Assembly (NCBI GenBank): GCA_002491115.1
Contig: DKVI01000071.1
Span: 1-64,000 of the forward strand
Source: Lachnospiraceae bacterium UBA7182
GTDB taxonomy: Bacteria > Bacillota > Clostridia > Lachnospirales > Lachnospiraceae
Length of the DNA stretch: 64,000 bases
Direction of reading: 5' to 3'
A program made the position numbers and the translations under genes. A model generated the notes under the pieces. It ran no database searches, was not told where the DNA came from, and worked only from the letters and a program-made list of their open reading frames with translations. Below, piece by piece: positions 24,120 through 32,785 of this stretch (the first letter of the stretch is position 1; each line of letters begins with the position of its first letter).

Positions 24120-25244
24120 ATGAAGAATAAACTATATTACATACTTGTGGTCCTGTACTTCCTGATGTTTGGTTTTATCCTGTACATCAATGGGGTATTC
24201 ACAGGGAAGATAGGGTCACTGGATAATTTGCTGATTAATGTGGGATTTTTGGTGATTATAGGTATTTTATTTCTTATATCGTTTACCGGTTTTGCCAGAT
24301 TAAACCGGATGACAGGCGCGCTTATGATCGCGGAGGAAGCCATGAGGGATCAGTACCAGGAAACGCGTCAGAACCTGTGGCAGGAATACAGGAAGAAAAA
24401 AGACCTGTTTCCTGACGCCCTGCTAAATGAGCAGTTTGCGAAATATCAGAAGCGCATACAGGCGCATACCAACACAAAGGGCCAGGTGACGGAAGCCTGC
24501 CCCATAGAAGAATATATCAATGAAGATCTGTTGGACCGGGCAGGGAAGACATACTTTAACTCCGCTGTATCCGGCACGCTGACCGGACTTGGAATCTTAG
24601 GTACATTCCTCGGGTTGACCATGGGAATGAGTTCCTTTTCTGGAAATGATATATTTACCATATCGGATAATATCGCTCCGCTTCTGGAGGGCATGAAGGT
24701 GGCGTTTCATACATCGGTTTACGGAATCTTCTTTTCTTTGGTATTTACCTTTGTATACCGCAGCCTTATGTCGGATGCTTATGAAAAGCTTCAGAGCTTC
24801 CTCTCTTCGTTTCATGAGTATGCGGCTCCGACAGTCAGCAATATGGATGAGAATACAGGCGCGATGCTGATCTACCAGGCCAACATGGCTAATTCTTTGA
24901 AAAATATCATGGAACTTATGCGCGGGAATGCCATGGAGCAGACAAAATCCATGGACCGGATCGTGCAGCGTTTTATGGACCGGATGTCCGATTCCATGAG
25001 CGCCGATTTTGATAAGATCGGCAAATCTTTAAAGGAGGCGTGTGAGATACAGGTGGCCTATGCCAGGAATTTCCAGCGCCTGGAGGAAAGTACCAGGCTG
25101 CTGCTGGAATCCAGCCGTATGATGAACGATACTATGAATCTGGCGTTAGAAAGACAGCGGGAAGCAGAAGAGAAGATGTCCAAAACCTGTGACGATTTAA
25201 GCAATGAGCTGTATACGTTTCAGAAGATGAGGGATTTGCTATGA
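24120..25244 (+). CDS. MotA/TolQ/ExbB-type channel protein (ZorA-like)
   Basis: 374 aa. Two N-terminal TMs (about 5-25, 37-60), a cytoplasmic segment, then the conserved pair of TMs (about 145-170, SGTLTGLGILGTFLGLTMGM; about 190-215, VAFHTSVYGIFFSLVF), then a long helical cytoplasmic tail (about 220-374). This is the MotA/ExbB architecture of a five-subunit ring driven by ion flow. The tail is reminiscent of ZorA of Zorya phage-defence systems but shorter. No flagellar, Tol or TonB genes are nearby. It overlaps the MotB-like gene by 4 nt. Confidence 0.8.
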   Translation: MKNKLYYILVVLYFLMFGFILYINGVFTGKIGSLDNLLINVGFLVIIGILFLISFTGFARLNRMTGALMIAEEAMRDQYQETRQNLWQEYRKKKDLFPDALLNEQFAKYQKRIQAHTNTKGQVTEACPIEEYINEDLLDRAGKTYFNSAVSGTLTGLGILGTFLGLTMGMSSFSGNDIFTISDNIAPLLEGMKVAFHTSVYGIFFSLVFTFVYRSLMSDAYEKLQSFLSSFHEYAAPTVSNMDENTGAMLIYQANMANSLKNIMELMRGNAMEQTKSMDRIVQRFMDRMSDSMSADFDKIGKSLKEACEIQVAYARNFQRLEESTRLLLESSRMMNDTMNLALERQREAEEKMSKTCDDLSNELYTFQKMRDLL

Positions 25245-26125
25245 AAAGTCAGAGAAGAGAAAGAGCCGCATTTGCGGAACCGGGCTACTGGCAGTCCTAT
25301 TCGGATATGATGGCGGCACTGCTTTTAATCTTTATCCTGATCATCGCCGTCACCCTTGCCATCTACAAACAAAAGAGAACGGATCTGGAAAAGGCGCAGC
25401 TTCAGCTTAATTCCACCCGGACAGAGCTGGAAGCGTCCAGAGCGGATCTGGAAACTTCCGAGGAGGAGCTTAGAAATTCTCTGAAAGAACTGGAAGAAGC
25501 TTACGCCCAGGCAACCATGACGCAGGAAGAACTGGATGCCGCTTATCTGGAGATTGACGAAGCAAGGGCTGAGCTGAATGCTACAAAAAGCGAGCTTAAA
25601 GATATTGTCGGCATACGGACAGATATCATCGGGGAACTACAGACCCGTTTTAGTAATTCGTCTATGAAAGTAGATCCCCAGACCGGCTCCATTACTTTTT
25701 CTTCGGATGTGCTGTTCCGATACAACAGCGCAACACTTACTTCGGAGAGTCAGGATACTTTAAAAGAAATTATCCCCATGTATTTAGGCGTGCTTCTCCA
25801 GGATAATTTCCGCCCATATATTGCCGAGATCATCATCGAAGGCCATACAGATACGGACGGCGGATATCAAAGTAATATGACTTTATCCTACAACCGGGCC
25901 AATTCTGTGGCGAAATTCTGTGTGGACAGTAAAAACGGGCTGTCTCAGGCGCAGATCGAATTGCTGCAAAGCCTGATGACGGTAAACGGGCGTTCTTTCA
26001 GTAACCCGATCTATAAAGCCGGCTCCGAAGAAGTGGATATGGCCGCTTCCAGGCGTGTGGAGATCAAATTCCGCCTGAAAGAGGACGAGATGATCAAAAA
26101 GATCACGGAGGTGCTGGAGCATTAA
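25241..26125 (+). CDS. MotB/OmpA-type stator protein (ZorB-like)
   Basis: 294 aa. The single TM (about 23-42) is preceded by the ion-carrying Asp in WQSYSDMMAA (D22, equivalent to the MotB TM aspartate). A coiled-coil stretch (about 45-125) leads to a C-terminal OmpA/MotB peptidoglycan-binding domain (about 140-280; IIIEGHTDTDGGYQSN and LSYNRANSVAKF). It should form a proton- or sodium-driven motor with the MotA-like protein and anchor it to the wall. Zorya effector genes (zorC, zorD, zorE) are absent. The stop shares its TTAA with the stop of the opposing ATPase gene. Confidence 0.8.
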   Translation: MKSQRRERAAFAEPGYWQSYSDMMAALLLIFILIIAVTLAIYKQKRTDLEKAQLQLNSTRTELEASRADLETSEEELRNSLKELEEAYAQATMTQEELDAAYLEIDEARAELNATKSELKDIVGIRTDIIGELQTRFSNSSMKVDPQTGSITFSSDVLFRYNSATLTSESQDTLKEIIPMYLGVLLQDNFRPYIAEIIIEGHTDTDGGYQSNMTLSYNRANSVAKFCVDSKNGLSQAQIELLQSLMTVNGRSFSNPIYKAGSEEVDMAASRRVEIKFRLKEDEMIKKITEVLEH

Positions 26126-27864
26126 GAGAGATATCCGCGGAACCGATTCAGGCAGGCAAACAGTTCCTGTATCCGGGGTTTGGCCAGACCGCAGGGAATG
26201 TAAGAACTGCAGAACGGTTCCCATCCTTTTTTCTCCATCATATCGGATAATGTCTGAACAATCTGACGGACTGTGCGTTTTCCGTCCATAAGCTGTTCCA
26301 GCGCATACCGCAGAAGGTATGCCAGGGCAGTGGTCTGTTCGGAATCGGCAAGCTGTTCCACATACCTTAAATCTACGGTTTCTTTATCTACGGAGAAGGA
26401 ATCGCGTCCCATGGTTTTTATCTTCATATGTTCATGGCGGTTGTCACTTTCGATCCGCCTTCCTGTGCGGTAATCCCGTCTGCCGCGTTCGCTGCGGTGC
26501 CAGGGAGGCAGTGTACGCTCATAAGAAGGCACGGCAAATCCGGGCGCCTGGATTCGGGGGGCAGTATGCTCTTTGCACAGTTCTTTTACATGTTCTGTAA
26601 TATCGACCGGACGATAACAGTCCATCTGGAGGATCTTATCCGCAATATAGAAGAAAGCGCCGGAACTTCCTGCCACAAGGATCGTCGAGATCCCTGCCTG
26701 TTCATACAGATCTCTGGCGCGTTCCAGAAACGGTGTGATGGGTTCCTTTTCCCGGCTGATCACCTGCTGCATAAAATCGTCCCGCAGCATAAAGTTGGTA
26801 GCGGAAGTATCCTCATCGATCAGGAACAGACGGGAACCAGACTCCATATTTTCGATCACGCCGGCTGCCTGGGAAGTACTTCCGCTGGCATCCGGGGTTG
26901 AAAAAGATGCCGTATCTTTTTTATTGGGCAGATCGTTGATGAACAGGGATATATCCACATTTCGAATAGAGCGCCCGTCTTCGGCCCGCAGTTTGACCGC
27001 CGTATCGTCGGTGATGACAAATTCCCGCCCGTCCCCGGCAATATGGTTATAAACGCCGTTTTGCAGAGCTTCTAAAAGGGTGGATTTTCCATGATAGCCG
27101 CCGCCCACAATCAGGGTAATGCCCTGGGGGATTGCCATTCCGGTGATTTTTCCTTTATGGGGCAGCGTAAAAGTACGCTCCATTGAGGCAGGTGAAGTAA
27201 AAAGGACACTGTCTTTTAAAGGAAGATCCGATACGCCGCTTTTTCTGGGAAGAATCGAGCCGTTAGCCACAAAGGCGGACAGTTTTTCTTCTGTCAGAAT
27301 GTTTCTGAGTGCCTCCTGATCTTCTGCCAGGAATATGGCAGCTTCCACTTTTTTTGCATCCAGCTTTCGGTAATAAAAGCTGTTTTCCACGCAGCGGGGA
27401 AGGAAATCAAAGAGAATTTTCTCCAATTCTCCCGCATTGATGGTCCGTCCAAGGGCAGGAAAACCCACATGGAAACGGGCGACGATTTTATTTTCCGAAA
27501 TCTGGCAGGCGCTTCGGTCCAGCACTTCCTGACGGCATCGGGTGATGGATAAAAGGCCGCTTTTCCCTGAGCCTTTTGCTTTAAAATTGTAATCTTCAAA
27601 CTGGGAGGCGAACTGTCTGGTCAGAAAGTCCTGCAAAGCAATGCGGGAGCAGTCTTTTTCATAGTACGCTGTCGGAAACCCGGCCGCTTTGTGGGGGATT
27701 TCCACATGAAGACTGGAGGGAGAGGCAAAAGGATCACCCTGGACATGATCGATGGACAGGGTAAAATTCTGATATTGATAGACTCCTGCCAGAGATTTAT
27801 AAGCAGGATAGCTTTTATGATCAATGGAACGCAGCATGGTGCGCAGGTCATTGGATGATTTCAT
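26122..27864 (-). CDS. Predicted ATPase of the ABC class (COG3044/PF09818)
   Basis: 580 aa. The P-loop GGGYHGKSTLL (about residues 247-257) is the hallmark of this family, with LFLIDEDTSATNFM (about 350) as Walker B region. It lacks membrane segments, so it is not a transporter. Biological role unknown; family members occur as single genes. ATG 27864 is chosen although AAAGGAG is 13 nt away, because the upstream in-frame ATG at 27930 falls inside the promoter spacer. The gene converges exactly on the stator pair. Confidence 0.8.
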   Translation of the reverse strand: MKSSNDLRTMLRSIDHKSYPAYKSLAGVYQYQNFTLSIDHVQGDPFASPSSLHVEIPHKAAGFPTAYYEKDCSRIALQDFLTRQFASQFEDYNFKAKGSGKSGLLSITRCRQEVLDRSACQISENKIVARFHVGFPALGRTINAGELEKILFDFLPRCVENSFYYRKLDAKKVEAAIFLAEDQEALRNILTEEKLSAFVANGSILPRKSGVSDLPLKDSVLFTSPASMERTFTLPHKGKITGMAIPQGITLIVGGGYHGKSTLLEALQNGVYNHIAGDGREFVITDDTAVKLRAEDGRSIRNVDISLFINDLPNKKDTASFSTPDASGSTSQAAGVIENMESGSRLFLIDEDTSATNFMLRDDFMQQVISREKEPITPFLERARDLYEQAGISTILVAGSSGAFFYIADKILQMDCYRPVDITEHVKELCKEHTAPRIQAPGFAVPSYERTLPPWHRSERGRRDYRTGRRIESDNRHEHMKIKTMGRDSFSVDKETVDLRYVEQLADSEQTTALAYLLRYALEQLMDGKRTVRQIVQTLSDMMEKKGWEPFCSSYIPCGLAKPRIQELFACLNRFRGYLS

Positions 27865-27907
27865 AACTGGAATAATTCTCCTTTCGGGTGTGTATTGGTA
27901 CGGGTAT

Positions 27908-27937
27908 AGTATAACAACATTTTTTTCCATTCGTCAA
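27908..27937 (-). promoter_or_regulatory. Promoter of the ABC-class ATPase gene
   Basis: Minus-strand TTGACG (27932-27937), 17 or 18 bases, TTATAC/TATACT (27908-27914). It decides the start codon, since the in-frame ATG at 27928-27930 lies within the promoter. Confidence 0.7.
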
Positions 27938-28068
27938 TGGGCAGTGTTGGTCATAAAAGCAAAAAGCAATATAGATTCTCCATACAGGTTATGTTAAAAT
28001 GGAGCCAGAACGCATTTGGCGGAATTTGAAAACGACAGATGCAAAATTCACACAGGAGGTACATAAAA

Positions 28069-28869
28069 ATGGCATTGATGCATGTGGACTTTTTTTCGGA
28101 TGTGCTGGGAATGTGCATGGATATGGATGTAATCCTGCCACAGCAGACAAACGGACAGATCGGTATGGAGGGGAAGGCATCTACCGGATCTTATAAGACT
28201 ATGTATCTGCTTCATGGAATGAGTGATGATCAGACAGTCTGGCAGAGAAGGACTTCCATTGAGCGGTATGTGAGTAAGCTGGGAATCGCAGTGGTGATAC
28301 CGACGACCCACCTTGGTTTTTATACAGACACTACCTATGGAATGCAGTACTGGACCTTTATCTCGGAGGAACTGCCCCGTATCTGCCGGGAATTTTTTCC
28401 GCGTATGTCAGACAAAAGAGAGGACACGCTGGCGGCCGGACTGTCCATGGGCGGATACGGTGCATGGAAATTAGGGCTTAGGGCCGGGGATACATTCGGT
28501 GCGGCAGCTTCTTTGTCAGGCGCCCTGGATATTGAAGAAGATGTCCGCAACCAGGCGGACGAGAAAAAGAAACATCTGTTCCGGGGTATTTTTGGCAGCA
28601 TGGAAGAACTGGTCGGTTCCAATAATGACCTTTTTGCACTGGCTAAAAAGCAGGTCGCCGGAAAAAAGGAACTGCCGCGGCTCTATGCATGGTGCGGAAC
28701 AGAAGATTTCCTGTATCAGGGCAACTTAAAAGCCTGGAAGCACATGAAAAAACTGGGTTATAATCTGACTTGTGAAGAATCCGCCGGAGATCATCAATGG
28801 AAGTACTGGGACGAGAAGATCCAGGACGTCCTGCGCTGGTGGCTGGGGATCGATATGGATATTACCTGA
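28069..28869 (+). CDS. Alpha/beta-hydrolase esterase, tributyrin/S-formylglutathione hydrolase type
   Basis: 266 aa. Oxyanion region YLLHGMSDDQTVW (about 45), nucleophile elbow GLSMGGYGAW (Ser about 127), catalytic Asp probably in CGTEDFLY (about 220) and His in SAGDHQWKYW (about 247). No signal peptide, so intracellular. AGGAGG is 7 nt before ATG 28069. It hydrolyses short acyl esters; in Firmicutes relatives act on acetylated sugars. It precedes the sugar operon by about 110 bp with an AraC relic between, so a functional link is possible but unproven. Confidence 0.85.
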   Translation: MALMHVDFFSDVLGMCMDMDVILPQQTNGQIGMEGKASTGSYKTMYLLHGMSDDQTVWQRRTSIERYVSKLGIAVVIPTTHLGFYTDTTYGMQYWTFISEELPRICREFFPRMSDKREDTLAAGLSMGGYGAWKLGLRAGDTFGAAASLSGALDIEEDVRNQADEKKKHLFRGIFGSMEELVGSNNDLFALAKKQVAGKKELPRLYAWCGTEDFLYQGNLKAWKHMKKLGYNLTCEESAGDHQWKYWDEKIQDVLRWWLGIDMDIT

Positions 28870-28876
28870 GCCGGGG

Positions 28877-28969
28877 TTACTCTTTCTTAGCAAAGCTGCG
28901 GCGATATTGTAGAGGAGTCATACCGGACACTCTTTTAAATATGGTAATAAAATAGTTATAGTCAAATTT
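28877..28969 (-). pseudogene. C-terminal relic of an AraC-family regulator
   Basis: The minus strand reads KFDYNYFITIFKRVSGMTPL, then QYRRSFAKKE and a stop at 28877. This is the second helix-turn-helix end of AraC/XylS proteins (F-Y-F-FK--GMTP-QYR). Only about 30 codons survive; upstream the frame runs into the aldolase start region at 28982. It is a decayed or cut-off regulator lying directly before the sugar operon, in the orientation expected for a divergent operon regulator. Confidence 0.8.
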
Positions 28970-28981
28970 CAGGAGAAGGTT

Positions 28982-29848
28982 ATGTTAGTTACATTAAAAG
29001 AAATCTTACATATGGCGGAAGAACGAAAAATGGCAGTCGGTTCTTTTAATACACCCAGTCTGGAGAGCCTTATGGCTGTGATTCATGCCGCGGAAGAACT
29101 CAATGTACCGGTGATCGTGCAGTTTGCCCAATGTCATGAACCGTGGATTCCGCTGGCAGTGATCGGAAAAATGATGGTAGAACAGGCAAAAGCGGCGAAA
29201 GTCCCGGTGTGCGTGCATCTGGACCATGGCGAAACGCTGGAATATCTCAAAGAAGCGCTGGATCTGGGATTTACAGGCATCATGTATGATGGTTCGGTGC
29301 TGCCGTATGAAGAAAATCTGCAAAACACAAAAAAAGCAGTGGAAATGGCGGCAAAGACCGGCGCAGGCGTCGAGGCTGAACTCGGCTCTATGGGGAGAAG
29401 AGAATCAGGAGCCGGTGACAGGACCGGTGCCAAAGACGATACAAAGATCTATACAGACCCGACTCTGGCAGGGCAGTTTGTCAGAGATACTCAGGTGGAC
29501 GCACTGGCCTGTTCTTTTGGGACAACACATGGCATTTATTTAGAAAAACCACAGTTGGATTTTGACGTGGTTAAAAAAGTGCGGGAACAGACGGACAAAA
29601 TCCCTGTCGTTATGCACGGCGGTTCCGGTGTCAGCAGAGAGGATTTTCATGCAGCGGTCAAATCGGGGGTCAGAAAAGTAAATTATTTTACCTATATGGA
29701 TAAAAGCGGCGGCCAGGCGGCGGCAGAGTACCTGCATACGCTGAAAACAGGCGAACCGATTTTCTTTTCATCGCTGATTCAGGAAGCTGAAAAAGCCATG
29801 AAAGAAAATGTAAAAGAAGCTATGAAGATATTTGCCATGATGGATTGA
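28982..29848 (+). CDS. Class II (zinc) aldolase, fructose/tagatose-bisphosphate type
   Basis: 288 aa KbaY/GatY/FbaA-like TIM barrel. The catalytic Asp and a zinc His lie in HLDHGE (D81, H82), further zinc ligands in GVEAELGSMG, FGTTHGIY and MHGGSGVSRE, the last also binding phosphate. It cleaves a ketose 1-phosphate or bisphosphate into dihydroxyacetone phosphate and an aldehyde. First gene of an operon with isomerase, kinase and epimerase. CAGGAGAAGG precedes ATG. The length is normal. The exact sugar is not predictable. Confidence 0.88.
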   Translation: MLVTLKEILHMAEERKMAVGSFNTPSLESLMAVIHAAEELNVPVIVQFAQCHEPWIPLAVIGKMMVEQAKAAKVPVCVHLDHGETLEYLKEALDLGFTGIMYDGSVLPYEENLQNTKKAVEMAAKTGAGVEAELGSMGRRESGAGDRTGAKDDTKIYTDPTLAGQFVRDTQVDALACSFGTTHGIYLEKPQLDFDVVKKVREQTDKIPVVMHGGSGVSREDFHAAVKSGVRKVNYFTYMDKSGGQAAAEYLHTLKTGEPIFFSSLIQEAEKAMKENVKEAMKIFAMMD

Positions 29849-29871
29849 CCTAAGAAGGAGAGTGGTTGCAT

Positions 29872-31278
29872 ATGAGGAAAAAAATGACATTCGCGCTGGC
29901 ATTCTGCAACAGAGGATTTATGCCGGGAGAACTGATTTACGGAGCAAGAGAGGATATGATCAAAGCGGTGACAGACGCAGGATACGACTATATTGCCATG
30001 AACGCAGAACTGACCCGTTTTGGCGGCATTGAAACCAGGGATGAGGGACTGCTTTATGCAAAATGGTTAAGAGAACATGAAGGGCAGTATGACGGAGTGA
30101 TCTTTTCCATGCCGATCTTTGCTGACGAAAACGGAGCAATCACAGCACTTCAGGATGCAGGAGTTCCCATTCTGATGCAGGCATATCCGGACGAGATTGG
30201 TAAAATGGATTTTGCGCACAGAAGAGACGCATTCTGCGGGAAATTTTCGGTCACGGATGTATTTACCCAGTATCAGGTGCCCTTTACCGTATTGAAGCCT
30301 CATGTGGTTCACCCATTGTCTGAAAAATTTCAGGAAAATCTGAGAGATTTTGCCGCCATATGCCGTGTTGTAAATGGAATGAAGCGCTGTAATATCGGCT
30401 GTATCGGCGCCAGAACCACAGCTTTTAAGACGGTTCGTTTTGATGAGATCGCCATGCAAAAATACGGGATCAATGTGGAATCTTTCGACCTGTCCGAACT
30501 TATCTTTAAAGTAGGAAAACTGTCAGATAACGACGAAAAAGTACTGGCGAAAAAAACAGCGTTAGAAGCGTATTCTGATTTTACGGCTGTGCCGAAAGAA
30601 AAGAAAAATATACTGTCAAAAATATCGGTAGTAATCGATGAATATATCTGCACTTACCATCTGGACGCGCTTGCGCTTCGGTGCTGGAATGAGATGGAAG
30701 AGATCCTGCGTGTCTGTCCCTGTGTGCTTCTGTCTGAATTAAACGACCGGGGCATTACCGCTTCCTGTGAGATTGACCTGTGTTCTGCCATCACCATGCG
30801 GGCCATGGCGCTGGCCAGCGAGACGCCCACCACAGTGCTTGACTGGAACAACAATTATGGCGATCAGGAAAATAAGGTGATTCTGTTCCATTGCGGACCG
30901 GTGCCGACTTCCCTTATGACCGACAAAGGGAAAGTGACCAGCCATAAAATGTTTGATAAGACCGACGCAGGGAGCGGATGCGGAACCTGTGAAGGGCGCA
31001 TGAAAGCGGGGGATATCACAATCTCCAACTGCCAGACCAAAGACGGTAAGATGATCGTATACGCCTCAGAAGCAAAGTTTACGGATGACCCCATTGAAGA
31101 AAGTTATTTTGGATGTGCGGCGGTCTGTGAATTACCGGATATGGAAGATAAAATGATCCGCCTGGCAAGAGGCGGGTTTAAACATCATACTTCAGTAGGC
31201 GTCGGACATATGAAGGAAATATTAAAAGAAGCATTTACCACTTATCTGGGGTATGAATGGGTGGATATCGATGGATAA
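29872..31278 (+). CDS. L-fucose isomerase-family protein
   Basis: 468 aa, related to the FucI/COG2407 group of ketol isomerases. The N-terminal Rossmann-like part (about 1-170) is followed by LSELNDRGITASCEIDLCSA (about 280), which includes an acidic metal-ligand region, and a C-terminal part with HHTSVGVGHM. It is expected to convert an aldose to a ketose for the next enzyme. The start is uncertain: ATG 29872, or TTG 29866 with better spacing from AAGGAG. It overlaps the kinase gene by 8 nt. Confidence 0.75.
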   Translation: MRKKMTFALAFCNRGFMPGELIYGAREDMIKAVTDAGYDYIAMNAELTRFGGIETRDEGLLYAKWLREHEGQYDGVIFSMPIFADENGAITALQDAGVPILMQAYPDEIGKMDFAHRRDAFCGKFSVTDVFTQYQVPFTVLKPHVVHPLSEKFQENLRDFAAICRVVNGMKRCNIGCIGARTTAFKTVRFDEIAMQKYGINVESFDLSELIFKVGKLSDNDEKVLAKKTALEAYSDFTAVPKEKKNILSKISVVIDEYICTYHLDALALRCWNEMEEILRVCPCVLLSELNDRGITASCEIDLCSAITMRAMALASETPTTVLDWNNNYGDQENKVILFHCGPVPTSLMTDKGKVTSHKMFDKTDAGSGCGTCEGRMKAGDITISNCQTKDGKMIVYASEAKFTDDPIEESYFGCAAVCELPDMEDKMIRLARGGFKHHTSVGVGHMKEILKEAFTTYLGYEWVDIDG

Positions 31279-32761
31279 GAGGAAAATAGCAGGGCTTGAT
31301 ATTGGAACTACCGGATGTAAATGTACCGTATTTGATGAAACAGGTACTGATCTGGGCAATGCATATGCGGAGTATCCGGTTAAAAGAACCATAAGCGGTC
31401 ATGAAGTGGATGTATCTTCCATTATGGACGGCGTATATAAAGTTCTTTCTGATATGGCGGAGCGGTATCCGGATATCGGCGGCATCGGAGTTACCAGTTT
31501 TGGAGAAACCTTTGTTTTGACAGACCAGGCAGGGCGGCCGTTGCATACGTCTATGCTGTATACGGACCCCCGGGGGAAAGAAGAGTGTGAAACACTTGTG
31601 CGTAAGCTGGGAGCTAAAAAGATCGCCCATATCACCGGGCTTCGGCCGCATGAGATGTACAGTATTTCCAAACTGATGTGGATGAAAGAACATCAACCGG
31701 CTATTTATAAGGAAGCCGCCTGTATTTTTCTGATCGAGGATTATGTGGTCTATCACCTGACGGGAAAAAGACAGATCGATTATTCTCTTGCCACCAGAAC
31801 CATGGCGTTTGACATTGTAACACTTAGTTGGAGCCGGGAGATTTTTGAAGCTGCCGGAATCGATATGGATAAGATGTCCCGGCCGGTGCCAACCGGGACA
31901 GATGCAGGACTGATCCTTAAAAAAGCCGTTCTTCGTACCGGGCTGTCACCGGATACACATATTATATCTGTCAGCCATGACCAGGTAGCGGCAGCGGTGG
32001 GCGCAGGCGCCTTTGATTCGTCTGTAGCAGTGGACGGGGCAGGAACTGTAGAATGTGTGACACCTGTCTATGACCGGCTTCCGGATGTAGATGTGATGTA
32101 TCGCGGGTATTTTTCCATCGTTCCTTATGTAATTCCGGGGAAATATGTTGCATATGCTTTTTCTTATACAGGCGGCGCGCTGATTCAGTGGTGTACGAAG
32201 ACGCTGGCAAAAAAGGAAATGGAGCTGGCCAAAGCCAGGGGGATCTCTGTGAATGAATATCTGGAAAAGTATCCTGGCCCTACGGGACTTCTGGTGCTTC
32301 CGCATTTTGCGGGAGCGGCGACTCCTTATATGGATACCGGTTCCAAAGGCGCAATTCTGGGACTTACGGCGGACACTTCGGTGGAAGAAATATATCGTGC
32401 CTGTATGGAAGGCGTTGTATATGAAATGTATCTGAATATAAAAGCGCTGGAAGGTTCCGGAAGTTGTTTTACCCGGATGCACGCCACCGGCGGCGGCGCG
32501 CGTTCCGGAGAATGGATGCAGATGAAAGCAGATATTCTGAATCTCCCGGTTACTGCGCTGGCAACTGCGGATGCGGGTACTGTCGGCTGTGCCATGCTGA
32601 CCGGCATTGCCATCGGGATGTTCAAAGATCTGAAAGACGCGGCGAACCACATGGTGACAGAGACAAAGACATATAGGCCAAGACCGCAAATGCACGAAAA
32701 ATATATGGAAATTTACCTGCGGTATGAAAAGCTGTATCAGGCAGTCAGACCGCTTGTATAG
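31271..32761 (+). CDS. FGGY-family carbohydrate kinase
   Basis: 496 aa. Two-domain ASKHA sugar kinase: N-terminal phosphate loop GLDIGTTGCKCTVFDETG, catalytic region VSHDQVAAAVGAGAFD (about 238-253, with Asp), adenosine-binding region TGGGARSGEWMQMKADILN (about 408-426). It phosphorylates a ketose (xylulose, fuculose or similar). ATG 31271 lies in the end of the isomerase gene. With the aldolase and isomerase it makes a full isomerise-phosphorylate-cleave route. A transporter is not in the operon. Confidence 0.88.
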   Translation: MDKRKIAGLDIGTTGCKCTVFDETGTDLGNAYAEYPVKRTISGHEVDVSSIMDGVYKVLSDMAERYPDIGGIGVTSFGETFVLTDQAGRPLHTSMLYTDPRGKEECETLVRKLGAKKIAHITGLRPHEMYSISKLMWMKEHQPAIYKEAACIFLIEDYVVYHLTGKRQIDYSLATRTMAFDIVTLSWSREIFEAAGIDMDKMSRPVPTGTDAGLILKKAVLRTGLSPDTHIISVSHDQVAAAVGAGAFDSSVAVDGAGTVECVTPVYDRLPDVDVMYRGYFSIVPYVIPGKYVAYAFSYTGGALIQWCTKTLAKKEMELAKARGISVNEYLEKYPGPTGLLVLPHFAGAATPYMDTGSKGAILGLTADTSVEEIYRACMEGVVYEMYLNIKALEGSGSCFTRMHATGGGARSGEWMQMKADILNLPVTALATADAGTVGCAMLTGIAIGMFKDLKDAANHMVTETKTYRPRPQMHEKYMEIYLRYEKLYQAVRPLV

Positions 32762-32785
32762 ACTGCGTACAACAGGAGGACAATT

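Noticed and set aside
24120..26125. Complete Zorya defence system
   Set aside because: Only the ZorA/ZorB-like pair is present. No ZorC, ZorD or ZorE-like gene follows; the next gene is a convergent ABC-class ATPase.
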